A stretch of DNA of 64,000 bases from Acinetobacter proteolyticus (GTDB taxonomy: Bacteria > Pseudomonadota > Gammaproteobacteria > Pseudomonadales > Moraxellaceae), in the NCBI RefSeq assembly GCF_000367945.1, contig NZ_KB849179.1, forward strand, positions 1,947,380 through 2,011,379, read 5' to 3'. The position numbers and the translations under genes are program-made. The notes under the pieces are model-generated. The model had not been told where the DNA came from. It did no database searches and was given only the letters and a program-made list of their open reading frames with translations. Shown piece after piece: positions 24,801-27,482 of the stretch (within the stretch, counting starts at the first letter, position 1; each line of letters begins with the position of its first letter).

Positions 24801-26453
24801 TAAATTTCCATTTTTATCAAATATCTTTAAATAACCATCTATACCAGATCCATTTGGTGTCGAAATACTAATTTGATCACCTACATTTACTTCTATTTTA
24901 AAGAAATCAACATCTGCATAACTTGTATTGTTATTTCCAACTTCTACTTTTAAACTATTATAGGCTTGAAGTTTTATTTCTTTTGCAGTTGCTATCGATC
25001 CGCCCGCATCCCCAACTTCTTTAATCTTATTTAAATATGGTACATATGAAAAAATAATATTGTCTTTTTTATCTTTTAAATTTTTAGCCTCTTCAAAATA
25101 TAAATAATTATTATTTTCAGAATAGCTTACACCTAAATAGTAATATCCAGATTTTTCTGAATAATACTGAAGACTATTTTCATTTGATTTGGCTACTTCA
25201 ATACCATTTTCATCAAACATCCTTAACAAGGATAAATTACTTTTTTTCTCAATATTAACAAAATCATCTTTCGTTAGATATACTTTATAATACTCTACCC
25301 CAGTGTTTGAAAAAAACACCTCCTTTGATATTACTCCTTCTCTTTTTAGTTCAACGCTTTCAACTAAATTATCAAATATTAAGGCTAAGCTATCATTGTC
25401 CTTATTTTCTATCTTGATAAATTTCGAACTGTCTACATCTACGGTTAGATTAGGATTATTTTCATCTATATTCCCTTCTAAAACTGAGCTACCTTTCAGC
25501 TCAAAAGTAATCTCACCCTGAATATTAGCTAGACTATTAAATACTAAATTATAGCTTCCTGCTTTCAAAAATTTAGGGGCTGCTTCTGCATTTTCAGTTT
25601 GTTTATTCAAAAAAATCAGCTTTCCAGTATTATCTTCAATCAACCATTCTGTATCTGAAACTCCTTGTGTAAGCTGATCATAAGCAATCCATTGATCTTG
25701 ATTTAAATCAAATGTATATTTTTTAGACTCGTATGGTTTATTAAATATAACCTTTTGCTTTTCATTTAGCTTTAAAACATCTATTGAGTCTTTCGTTGAA
25801 TACAAGATAAAAGAACTATTTACACTATTTTGATGACTGCTTCCTTCTATCGATAACCAGTAAGTACCAGTCTTGGTTGCCTGAAACCCTTTGGATTGAT
25901 TAGATTTATCAATAATTAAATTGGCATTTGAATCAAACATACTCCAAGTTACTGCAGTAGTTTGACTATCAAAATAAAGTCGATCCCCCTGATCAAGTTG
26001 TACCTTATACAATTGCGCTTGAGTCGATGGTGTAAGTTTGAGCTCAGTTGTTTCATTTAAGTTCAAGTTAACTGCAGCGCTCTCACCCAAAATCCTAAAT
26101 GAATAATTACCAGTCTTGTCATCTTCACCATCGACTGTTAATTGATATGTATCTGGTAAAAGCTCAAGAAATTTATGTGCATCAGCTTCTAAAGAAATTG
26201 GTGAGAAATTTAACCCTTTCTCTTTACCTTTTAACGACCAATTAAATTTTTCCCCATTAACGCCGTCAAAGAAAAATTTAGTTTTCTCTGTGACGACAAA
26301 TTCATATTGCTTTTGTTCACCAGGTTTTTCAATATTTCCAGATATTTCATGCACGCCAGGCATTAAATCCGCTGACAGTAAAAGCTTTGGTTCAAGTTGC
26401 TCAACTGTCCACATTTGCTCTTGCATATTTGCATTGAACTCTTTATTGCTCAT
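1..26453 (-). CDS. giant LEPR-XLL / PPC / CARDB / Ig-like / RHS-type protein, C-terminus off the left edge
   Basis: One open frame from ATG at 26453 to the window edge, about 8,817 codons. Reading the frame in many places shows no stop. The start has a GGGG-containing Shine-Dalgarno 7 nt upstream, and an in-frame stop lies about 65 bp further upstream. There is no classical signal peptide; residues 20-30 read LEPKLLLSADL, a LEPR-XLL-type N-terminal motif found on very large Gram-negative exported proteins. Then follow PPC-like repeats (residues about 33-3,730), 17 CARDB repeats (to about 5,980), one PPC and one IPT/TIG domain, a partly helical unique stretch, a propeller-like stretch, nine Ig/cadherin-like repeats (about 7,480-8,440) and an RHS-type lead-in. 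The protein is therefore probably a secreted or surface giant ending in an RHS or toxin core that is not visible here. The exact export route and function are unknown. No secretion genes are seen beside it. Confidence 0.85.
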   Translation of the reverse strand, partial: MSNKEFNANMQEQMWTVEQLEPKLLLSADLMPGVHEISGNIEKPGEQKQYEFVVTEKTKFFFDGVNGEKFNWSLKGKEKGLNFSPISLEADAHKFLELLPDTYQLTVDGEDDKTGNYSFRILGESAAVNLNLNETTELKLTPSTQAQLYKVQLDQGDRLYFDSQTTAVTWSMFDSNANLIIDKSNQSKGFQATKTGTYWLSIEGSSHQNSVNSSFILYSTKDSIDVLKLNEKQKVIFNKPYESKKYTFDLNQDQWIAYDQLTQGVSDTEWLIEDNTGKLIFLNKQTENAEAAPKFLKAGSYNLVFNSLANIQGEITFELKGSSVLEGNIDENNPNLTVDVDSSKFIKIENKDNDSLALIFDNLVESVELKREGVISKEVFFSNTGVEYYKVYLTKDDFVNIEKKSNLSLLRMFDENGIEVAKSNENSLQYYSEKSGYYYLGVSYSENNNYLYFEEAKNLKDKKDNIIFSYVPYLNKIKEVGDAGGSIATAKEIKLQAYNSLKVEVGNNNTSYADVDFFKIEVNVGDQISISTPNGSGIDGYLKIFDKNGNLLTLTDDSPLTYAFNTKGNYYLAFGSYSNRNYNPLVENSAGTGGGKGIIDVYIDFKKATPLPKVYLVDNQGNLILEENFTQSGVLKQRINKEQEYFLWISTPETKKNMLSYSVGLTKIVKQEVDVLGTVEQEYNFNSILQTYDINLNVKKAGTYFIKAGVNSGDFSWTLKGLGIEAIESNINGAENIGALKPIYLAEGLYQLTVENYDAIGKFNLDFISTDTILNLDSGSEILINELEPNEAVLYKIESKYLDEYLFNVDKNNSNLKISIWDQYGGVVVSDVSNDLSAYQDYKQSSLYISIVNNGISNTIHDIKFKYVRTEHNQPTVVVKPIYLNQGILEAAEQLPRDIKYSFNAEHDGLVTFEFINNIYETVRIVGPEGEIFSGFSGDADKIQAKWLVSGQYFIEFNNKLENTPFNFKINDISQYPILDQNVLKNLSLNMDNFFQVYHFNMSDVYDYSLKFDGGAQDFNFKILSLDGIEIVRGGGEINKVNLFGKELIDDYLLIIESKNEVDFNLNFILNSSKKTLNLSEDNSFNYNFDHSYQYKEVEVVVDEAGLYFFNASIFNGGHWTLVDSNGGNEFVPNPSMPSRLSELEGRAFNETRSFYLAKGIYRLILNGSSNSDARIKIEIKQKKEILEIGGSNGELIIPSIKANGSEWFKVSGNLYKDFLFKLKEETPDLNLTLFGEDGDLINSGLNPNEIFSLDSDFNYVYVVVNNGATEEKSNLVFQTKNKNRTVNLNEDLQFEYDHVLEKSNFVFQVVESGWVTFKFDSSDFEGFSLSKGSSSIFDGNAEYFNHNDGFGLKTLWLEQGAYVLNFKKPESRFLNNIEFEGDVNWFKFSIVTNDNIEKIELNSNVELDFLNADAYKIYTFSVDSFKDYNLSLIAGRNIQYTLYTSNGIQVFGGQLGLGEKIENIAEFNRYYDYKNYVLVLWGEQQKNSILLEEVDSTLPEIPVVSSTSVGESELVISGVSSTTENFEKISLNVEQDGMYFITNLKDDGRLYWGIVGASFITNNDLVNQVYLKKGIYNLIIVNPELVEIGYEFKILPVLKIESEINKQEETVVDSLAAGGTIFYKLTLDQTDELFFRNLSQYNDLKVSLWMEDGSFIDYFGDSVKLFEIYGDAKKQKTIIYLTITNISTESITNFNFIVEDNIKKISLNVDNVFNMHDSQQFFTFKFNVENDGWYSLNYNGLNNYAANIYQVVNGSWLPVSRSLYTDMDFYKLESGNYVIQFYYNYVPNFAMESSPTDLGGGRNLTVNISDVEAPKKISIENQNIAVSEHTQVYEFLVDPDFNYFIDIPELNGSEVSNFTFKLFDEYGRELVYENYYAMWRLPLNEFGKNYWLVIENNNQTEILFNILKQPKQIHLSVNANENTAYELDLLNDYQGQNIILNIEKSGTYFFELPIDENLQWDLIGLGQQNGFPNRESVLSRSEEFNSNNAVLAFHLSAGTYKLVLRPSQAMHVAFNIIPAAQAVNVLTNTHTVIDQLAAGEVRLFRVYQDYFAVYTESYNQFWLSLISENLGLEFNFWTQNGERLFLDYVNENEIIKLLNTQPYFYISVKNIGSEVQENIEFVVTKEEHIEQVAEVETIHLDQFVSIAGNALSDQLTYEFSTTEDGFIRFDFKQLAYQYIKITGSDGFIFEGSPRTLNSLTGQSLEAFWLRAGQYKLEFKNKIFGKNLEFVVQNQSKLASIIADETALVTLAAKGGYQFFNLTLNNQNDTEYWLHHVITSGQNLSALRYTLYSQDGKKLSNGTLSTLYQALTTQGPNSQYILLIENSSNSQIEYQLNLLKKQNPQPLVIELNKTVNDQFLGLEQQKSYTFTINEMTTLKLEQLSLNSSINNYKLVNSKGLEVILNNNNYLLIADTYYLTVVNDSQPNDRANPFSFKTVAVNKSIDLNLNILTQISYNQGIPDKFLKIYLSEDRLYDLSRNNYQHGGFVIYDLQGNYIKTIEPSYYNYGVGFEVNQTGNYLIRPTSYSDYGGSISFTLTDKAKYLNLAESDFVSGILNTYNSQQKYKIKIENQSLYKVNGNNSNIFFSIKKKDGAGNVYETPLNGGGYFSLESGEYEITLTNTSSSSSGYYLQILDLLKPNNNELQLNQKITLNSEYGQKANLQNLNGQAGETWLIDIRNTGANYHEVLWELYDPSGKRVISSSQSGSQDNAFKYTLTQSGQYTLLIWSYSSNLARTTSVLVTQPVDVKQTLNIGDQVSSQIVKAGDVHTYTLRLDKPTAFILDAVLGNTNFSIIREDGTIIDTNSYSVQYLTAGNYRFIFSGNRSDTPTYSFKLVDYIAKSSVVNHVENISSELKVGENLAFIELNTEPNQKYSLDFTTSTGLWYQIVDAYGRILISGNDYNNSNTFIAPNDQAYLIIRRASGSAVNAFNVQVVPVLNTVSVLPLGQTANVSMSKLADRAEYTFSMASEGWLVLENIASSDMGITLALRNQNNSQIFSHNNLTFANGLARIYLAAGHYTLSVNSNSDQAATLQFDARIDHIGAYSNVGQTLNTAQELFLKNGQTEINLLQPVTNQPYLYRFILNQGDSFNAILSEAQAGQIRLLDSSGNEVVKGAAGSIQHNATLTGIYYLELKNSTAGTQHITLNRSKGNLTESTDVGNTFATAKELSFKTDTQFKITTTIGDGPNATKDVDLYQIMLVAGEYLNISSYTNSNFLTRIFDSAGNAVYSTSYGGDGYYYKAITTGVYYIGLSGNLNNSYNPLTGENVKDAYTGNNTVVLSRQSGLIRPITQFSEEINIPESMTSTENWSGIINTGSSQEFYFEVKSDGLYYLDRIQSTYNSSYNYNVSVLDTQSRVVGTGFNVAYYLKAGVYKYIVNNASYAENFQFKWMNLFAQATVIQQGQSVTLNYSKNATANRVYKFYAETGQTIQFNSLGQVSGTVPPYRIVNEFGQAVTENNLSSSQDGLLISLKHSGYYYIVFDDTSNGYNSEYYQYSGSVSFQVDSIDLRNIPQLHLNDKKSGILNAASQEVTYDLKIDKKSTILFDLLTATDSNLLFTIIDRSGNTVFSDYSNNLINSRLLSLNAGTYRVKVQTASFSQQVYGFKLLDLTQAQQLSSGQIVEDRLKPEGELSAYQITANAGDRIFIDFDELIAQSYNYYNGQWKQNYTTQLIVIDPYGRQQVISRNDINNLGSEFVVTVSGVYTILFDELNRDDIELPFRMAVYVHAASNPVVIDLENNASRVDLSINELKVRSTDGDMIKSGSQLEISWTATNIGNSNSFGDFTDRVLIKNKSTGEIIAESLVLYSEQSSGALLVNQSINRTVLIKLPEGRLGVGDFEIIVEADFYNQQKETSESRKNNQAVISFSSEFRNYPNLSVDHITLTPAHNWQSGDSVTLNWDVKNSGQAPASGSWIERVEIINITTGSIVVAQDILMSAQSLAQNSEIKRQFNFVWPSDIYAIGQFLIKVKVDALNSIPEFSQDGSLENDNEARIEVIAGPDLVVKNLQFLQSKIQAGDLVTAVWQDVNQGSVATPTNYQDRLTVRTKNPDGSAGKVILNFAVAFNGQDALPILAGEIRNRSFSFTMPEGVDGIGQFIIEVTADSNIAGQGIVYEVNSVGNAEANNSLAATFSSTAQTYADLSVSQVIVPTNVGAGNTAKIQWTVTNSGDEAAEGQWVDRIILSRDAIIGNADDIILANYNRVKNLAVGESYQQDISLTIPPRLQGSYYIAVVTDVNQNIKEPDTRANNQVISAQFNIIKTYADLSPEIVQLPTVLGRNELGRVSWKVSNNGNLTTDINRWVDTVYISTKSTFDSSATVLGSVTRTGALTVGESYQAYLDFSLNGNLGQYYLFVKTDSYGAAYEPEHTQNNIVVSQPIVLEGEKLPDLQISDVQVQTQWQSGNQVKLTYTLNNTGTADFTGLVYDRVRLINSNNPSQIYNLSISPTSFNRAIAKGEKFVQEVWVNVPNIALGQWKLEVTSDVHNYVRELDVVSHTANTVIEMVSPDLVVGNLKTTGVLQGGQNIDISWTTYNQGSAKAAQVKDIVYLSLDDAIDGSDIKIGEVLHTEIGSSSSISSVLNYKIPQHLSGHWRLIIVTDASNKNAEYNAEDNNQYSQSLEIAKAEYADLVVKNISVPTQTIADPATLKVEWTVSNIGTGVGLNTTWTDTVIYSSDDILGNSDDIVLAKVIHDGALEKDASYTSSVQYRFGPNFTKHGYIFVQTDSLKQVWENDLEANNTAKSDHIVDVMPKAYADLQVNSLSIDNTQQLISGSTTTVKWSVSNQGIGITDKDTWVDRIWLSSQADGKGQIWELGSIQHLGYLAANQGYEHSLAITLPNGLSGTYYINMSTNTGNSVFEFIYGDNNQKLGLTTQVQLAEYPDLIVENITLPETAYEGTEVEFSWSVRNQSGKNATGSWIDSVRLISLDGSKSPIYLGNYSYTQGLEIGKTYTRTEKVGLPSRLEGAWRLEVVTNADLGKNTNSQIYEHAAARLNNRLISDDILRVDLNPRPDLRVTKIEAPEKIIAGGKGSVKFTVSNMGPLVTSSQWKDSVYLSLDGKLSSDDMLIGRYDSGSALAPTQSYTTITDEFTVPLRYRGDVYIIVVSDAGNSIDEYPNENNNIRVEKLYVEPTPFADIVTSDVIAPDQASHGSKITVDYKVSNKGSAKTQGDQSSINSWIDSVWLTVDKRQPDPSKGDKKLGDIRHTGLLEVGEDYLGQITVTIPEGTYSGRYYITVWSDTYDAILEDTLATNINLDDPTQVDNNNYKARAIDILGFSPPDFTVVDIQAPVQAVAGGSYQFSYTVKNRADEFEGTWTDEVWLADNTDLSKATIRWKLGEFIQTRKLGYNETYTVEQVIPLLAPSVTGLQLVVQTNSKQLKDTNDKVKQEKVKENNTAAVASSVTASASDLVATKVIVDPQVFSGETVNVSWTIENKGADVWTGTRSWMDYIVISAYPEYRPEYSTLIGSVEHSNAQGLKSGASYTTTGQFSIPAGYDGQYYIYVFSDAALSLGGKPFIPLDALNGTDNKFILESYQKAVFENNLIQNNVISTSFNVVYREPDLVIQDVQISNSNPNSGETVTVTWTVKNTGTRDTRVKSWYDGVYLSIDNTLDASDYPVIDRGEYTEIAGKVKLVVLEDVLKVGETYTRSATFTVPAAIGGHFNLIIKADTNYFNAGKTSNDRPSSIRKNLDTIKKPNGLDQGTVLEFKDEGNNEKSIALTINFVSPPDLQVSAVTSPTSVISGQKIDISYIVKNLGGKTPSDQGSWTDLIYLSTDRVLDLNKDKLLGFVNHSGGLAANAEYSASIQAQISTEMSGTYYVFVVTDPAYYRDGATGSVLEFENDLNNTLAAEQPLLIIQPDPVDLQVSDIVLPAQTKTGEKIRVEYIVKNVADYQAHGQWSDAVYLSRNNTWDNQDILLGRFTHQGGLAAQQQYTGFIEALLPTVQDGQWYIVVRPDIYNEVYEGSIVYTETGLNIAPAEANNEAASASTFTVTVPKLLLNTNTDLTLSSGDQYLYKLEVGLGETLRVRLDSSALSGSNEIYIRYEGVPSTGQYDYAYTLANSPDQELLVPTTKAGTYYILVKSSNSAKNTLAKIIAETLPLSITKVTPDQGGTGTNDYRWVTMDIYGAQFSAGALVKLSRPGVFEIEPERWQVLDATHIRAVFDLRQVPHGLYDIVVTNPNGDRIVEPYRYLVERAIEPDVTIGLGGASQIAPGETGNYSVSLQSLTNVDTPYVRLDIGAVEMGYNESLIEGLNLPFIIFGSNVGGQPSGVILGDQANTQQYGTTPTDKNKLNQIAWANLDGTLNTSGINLAPGYAFDVNASGFTGFTFNIKTYPGLKEWINMDFEGLREQLYMIHPDWKAQGLLNNGVYDLNKIAAGLATRFLDPEERLTKNELLALDFRFNIAAAATPITRAEFIQDQIKHALKMRDAILKDTSANVSLKALAADETQWVQGWLAALEEGGLLRPENQAPAIRESVQVLSLTANLATGILLAKAGENYQTKASVLSFFEQMQKWYGDTSKWAGNPEALKAQIEYYEVRTGEDGGFALSPVPKNIKPEDLILNSENNKHFINFNIFAGGKSQLEYLRHLGLLDEDFNPIGAQALALTQYLEQIAAVNTDAVHVQGPTVMPHTDGKSYVPSETALPFKISFQNTAEQSLHQIRLVTAIDEQLDPYTLRLTDMKIGDINIHVPENRSSFSSDFDFTGSLGFILRVSAGIDAENRVVTWLIQAIDPNTGELSTQNLHRLLKLDGNSKGFVGYTIQSIETAKSNEDIETKARIYLNNTPPVDSQTSLYVLDNQRPVTTLQVVSQQSTDASQVHYQVQWSAQDDSSGIKHVTLYVAENGGDFKIWQKQLVQAKGELLFIGKPGVQYEFLAVATDIAGNQEVAKVTNSVLPDDGSRQQLLTEIGSNESLQQTTQIPQATPDRSYLNNAIFVEAQKGLTGQIDKNQSTDLNSILSPFSLNAFASGFNASQGEVGAMAMVELPDQRILVSAGQYRNQLFIYATDGGTQQKPLYTFDQPIMDMAIDSKGQLWVLTGQELWLLDYSTGQIIERIKGPANEPLTHALAVEPETDRLYVSSGNGIEIFDLHAPVGQQWTHFSNALVSDLSFAPDGRLWAVRWTSSNILSHIGKTDIISLPLTGKTKGRAEIEYTLNGLIDSLVFGQKGTAFEGLLFASANNSQQFTSSSKSLLKQDNAAVWMISLAKRQAIQLAQGGSRGESIIITHDQRILVAQTNRIDEIALIKAPTVIASSIQDGAYLPLPLSHATLSFDQAMWLGNNGNDSTDVASVLNPANYRIVGMGKNINQVLLPESVQWDKATNSVTLTLPNIAAGQWRLEVSSNLQSAKQTRLEGVYTAAFTTVTDYSAFVHIEFEKTRADRLNGTVSYDVKLTNIGQDSIQGPLLLLLDPGHYFNGGIVSATQGQGLQSELWLLDISGYLQAHGGSLKAGESLTGITVSVVKAEDLTVSKDAARLLKFDLAHQIYALPYDNQPPVIHFDETKLKAKVNESWTLDLTAIDQDGNQFYWSIVEAPQGVSIDATTTGQPSDQGYQAHAQLRWTATTQDRVDSEILLKVVDSRGGVALKRLKLQVDGANHVPVIAAIRDIVLTEGQSLSQQLLATDEDSDRLSMTVRNLPAGAEFDVATGKLTWTPAFDQAGYYENIELVVSDAKHESRYQFNITVKQGYEKPVLLPVAAQQLREGERFSLQLAGNLPHGLMQYSGQEIKLSYSAEWLPSGAILNKETGWLEWTPGYAQAGNYEIPIRLVATYTPTNGGIPVRTVATQTLTLVVNNANAAPQFESSSTWTVLEGASLRLSVFAFDPDNPGFEPAFKSHPQSQAVQMSDVPASVTYQVTGLPEGATFDPETLEIYWNPTYQQAGIYKVKVIATDDGNGTGQVLSTERTFSINVLNANRTPEIGALESVIVDKGAVIEIPVSATDKDGNPIELQIEGLPNFATYTQVQSGSHVKGVIRFAPQAGHRGDYTITVTAKDNGDGDINQVQIERKSFVVTVRSYSEAPSLSVPTRNVAVVGQQIRIPVAVIDLDQDTLNYIVQGLPAGAQLLQSTTYGYAEIVWTPTASQIGQYDLSVQVSDLGLPPKDLGYAVPEGFVAVPNVVAQDIRIVVRANNLAPELLDVQVQQGGSVEQQADQIILKAQEGQQLTWTMTVKDADLDQLYWSFSALPRGVNVTTQALGNGQSQLVFKWLPSMFAAQSSLGTTQLGQYNFSVRVTDGSAQLNRNIQIQVANVNQQPVFTSVPLQLVYEGETLSFNLLAQDGDNDALRYQLVHDANTPAGIYVDATTGYVEWTPAQDTVNNALSDQKAFDLTFMVSDGQLSVLKTVQVRVLDINKAPTIQSSNRTLLVGQAFQLDVLKAAQNSLSDKRNIYVSDVDGTVQTQALTVSFEQLPQGAYYDATSGRLSWTPSAGQVGKFVFYARISDGYDTVRQAITFNVVAEQKAYQPDLHIETTPAIPVVAGQIVTATVRADSFSAIANTVIEVRGSALGTDLWQAVTLDSTGRMKLTGQQPGLIEIRATTIDIDGFSQQRTETIRVKDPSDNVAPVLTWQGQLSGAAITTAPIVIESTTELMAFIKEQQLMGYKLEIARNSTGTLQWQSLQEIALKAVQTNQNLNIFALNPALLANGVYQLRLTAWDLVGRVEELYANIEISSSAKQLNQASHVDATLQIGSQTLDLVRSITTGVQGDFSNWSSALFDTQLTHNQRLTNSVGGVAAWQTGAKVWLQIPQVMTGAHAIQTQYLSFSLNLQTQYVNGASTGIRQLTPQFSNDQGWRLTAHTAFDLHTDTLVQQGQSLYNETTGLAWAPSYFSLTA
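1130..4015 (-). repeat. nine Ig/cadherin-like (He_PIG type) repeats within the giant protein
   Basis: Nine units of about 95-120 residues each carry the pattern 'V-x-E-G-x-x-L-x-F/L ... A-x-D-x-D-x-D-x-L ... LPxGAxFDxxTGxLxWTP ... Q-x-G-x-Y ... V-x-V-x-DG'. Examples of the core are LTWTPAFDQAG, LEWTPGYAQAG, IYWNPTYQQAG and LSWTPSAGQVG. The acidic DxDxD motifs suggest calcium binding between domains, as in cadherin-like and dystroglycan-type repeats. They probably form a rigid stalk between the propeller region and the RHS-like end. Confidence 0.75.
4740..8490 (-). other. non-repetitive middle of the giant protein: PPC, IPT/TIG, helical segment, beta-propeller-like stretch
   Basis: Read in protein order. 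A PPC-like unit (about 8480-8210) is followed by an IPT/TIG-like fold (about 8200-7930; it contains VTPDQGGTGTND). Then comes a segment of about 400 residues with long predicted helices and none of the surrounding repeat pattern (about 7900-6650). A beta-rich stretch containing the ITWxIQAIDPNTGEL-like pattern known from planctomycete-type giant proteins follows (about 6640-6080), then a fibronectin-like linker. The last part (about 5600-4760) has recurring 'x-V-D-x-x-G-x-L-W' strands that look like an NHL/YVTN propeller. Domain names are from pattern recognition only. Confidence 0.5.
8500..15240 (-). repeat. 17 tandem CARDB-type repeats within the giant protein
   Basis: Seventeen units of about 115-175 residues each start with a (P/A/V/S)DLxVxxI strand and continue with SGxxVxVxWTVxNxG, a W(I/V/T)DxVYLS strand, a D-rich loop, an LLGxxxHxG turn, GxYY(I/V)xVxTD and a closing NNxxxxN segment. 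Unit starts lie near 15230, 14840, 14460, 14050, 13700, 13310, 12950, 12590, 12210, 11840, 11440, 11080, 10650, 10260, 9810, 9290 and 8910. CARDB is a cell-adhesion-related Ig-like fold common in large bacterial surface proteins. Units differ enough in sequence that they look old rather than recently copied. Confidence 0.8.
15250..26350 (-). repeat. array of PPC-like beta-sandwich repeats within the giant protein
   Basis: About 3,700 residues built of units near 100-110 residues. Each alternates a strand pair of the YxFxL...G(D/E)xL type, a WxLxDxxG-type turn and a closing GxYxLxI strand. Several units begin with the calcium-binding-like PPC signature seen in VGNTFATAKEL, followed by IGDGPNATKDVDLYQ (near 16.9-17.0 kb); further copies start VGDAGGSIATAKEI (near 25.0 kb) and VGQTLNTAQELFL (near 17.3 kb). 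PPC (bacterial pre-peptidase C-terminal) domains are usually found on secreted proteins. The stretch from about 18.5 to 25.5 kb is markedly richer in A and T than the rest of the gene. I did not count the units exactly. Confidence 0.7.
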
Positions 26454-26775
26454 GACACTACCCCAGATTGTTGTTAATTTGTGTGTTTTTGTTAAATAGA
26501 TAAAATTTCTTCGATATTAGTGCTTGTCGAGTGTCGTAGCAATTTATTTTTTCTATTTATTATTCATAATTTCGATTATTAATTCGTTGAATTAAAAGAT
26601 ATTTATTTTATTTAGATCAACTTAACTTTTTAGATGTATTCTTTAATAGAATTAACTCTTTATAAATATATTCACTTAATTCCTTTTCAAAGCCTGTATA
26701 GAATTTTATTTAATCCAAAATTTCAATTTAGTTTTTTAATTTTCGTAAATTCAACTTATCTCTCCCAATAACTAA
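26454..26775. promoter_or_regulatory. AT-rich upstream region of the giant gene
   Basis: About 320 bp with no gene and very high A+T. It must hold the promoter and leader of the giant minus-strand gene. Several TATAAT-like hexamers can be found but the base composition makes any single choice unsafe. No strong hairpin or operator-like repeat was seen. Confidence 0.4.
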
Positions 26776-26943
26776 AACGATACTTCTTATTTTAGACCAG
26801 GTCTGGCCAGAGAATCTCTACTTAACATAGCTAGCTTGCAGATGATGATAAAACGCTATGCGAAGTGGATGCATGGCGACAAGAACAAGATTGAGATGAG
26901 AAAATTACAGACAGGCTGGACCTGTCAAAAGCCTGTCCAATAA
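26776..26943 (+). pseudogene. C-terminal relic of a phage/island integrase
   Basis: An open stretch without its own start ends with IASLQMMIKRYAKWMHGD, then KNKIEMRKLQT and a stop. This resembles the end of a tyrosine recombinase, where 'GH-x-S-x-x-M-x-x-x-x-Y-x-x-W' holds the catalytic Tyr (here probably the Y of KRYAKW). Everything upstream is missing. It sits immediately before a copy of the ssrA 3' end, which is where an island integrase gene often ends. A related but more damaged copy lies at 43166-43241 beside the real ssrA. Confidence 0.5.
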
Positions 26944-27008
26944 AAAAGCCACTTAAAAAAGAGGCTGATTTATATAACGAATTTTGGTGGAGATGGCGTC
27001 AGTTGAAC
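26841..27008 (+). repeat. left direct repeat: attachment-site-like copy of the ssrA 3' end
   Basis: This stretch of about 168 bp matches 43165-43332 in the same orientation. Shared parts include the integrase tail, the segment CCTGTCCAATAAAAAAGCCA, the ssrA terminator (damaged here by one mismatch in the stem) and TTTATATAAC. The last 24 bp (26985-27008) match the terminal 24 bp of tmRNA except for two bases (gcgTCag here, gcgGGag in ssrA). The 3' end of ssrA is a well-known integration site for islands and phages, so this is best read as the distal att copy. Confidence 0.7.
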
Positions 27009-27186
27009 TAAATGGATAACCAACTGTTTTATTTTATTTTTATTTTCATACAACTTTAATTTACCCAATCTTGACCCTTCATCTTTTTAAATGGGTTAAA
27101 AATTTTTGTCCCATAAAATTTAAGAGAAAAAGGATTCGTTTCAAATTTTTACAACTTGTCATTCTGGAGAAAAGCTAGAGCACAAC

Positions 27187-27423
27187 ATGTCAATAAATTG
27201 TTTTAAGAATAACGTTTGGATCATTCCTAAAGAACGCATGAAAACAGTAAAGTAACATTGTATTCCATTATCTCAACAAGCAATTAGTTTACTTGAATCT
27301 ATTCAAGATCATACTCAGCTACAAGGTTTTATATTCCCAGCTCCACGTAGTGGTGAGATGCTATGCTATAGGAAGCAAGCAACTCTTCCTCATATCCACT
27401 CTGGCGTGCAACATGACATTTAG
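27187..27423 (+). pseudogene. internal fragment of a P4-type tyrosine integrase, broken by a stop codon
   Basis: Reads VWIIPKERMKTVK, a stop at 27253, then HCIPLSQQAISLLESIQ and GFIFPAPRSGEML before leaving the family pattern and ending at 27423. The 'W-x-I-P-x-E-R-M-K ... H-x-(V/I)-P-L-S-x-Q-A-I-x-L-L ... (V/I)FP' order is typical of the catalytic domain of P4-type island integrases, where the first catalytic Arg region lies just upstream. There is no N-terminal part and the C-terminal active site is lost, so it cannot be functional. Its place 180 bp from the att copy supports an old integration event. Confidence 0.65.
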
Positions 27424-27453
27424 TATGAATACATACTAAAAAATAAATTAATC

Positions 27454-27482
27454 AAAAAAGAGAGCTTTTGAATCTCTTTTTT
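27454..27482 (+). terminator. rho-independent terminator after the integrase relic
   Basis: A 10-bp stem (AAAAAAGAGA at 27454-27463 with TCTCTTTTTT at 27473-27482), a 9-nt loop and a following T run. On either strand it could end transcription. Confidence 0.55.
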
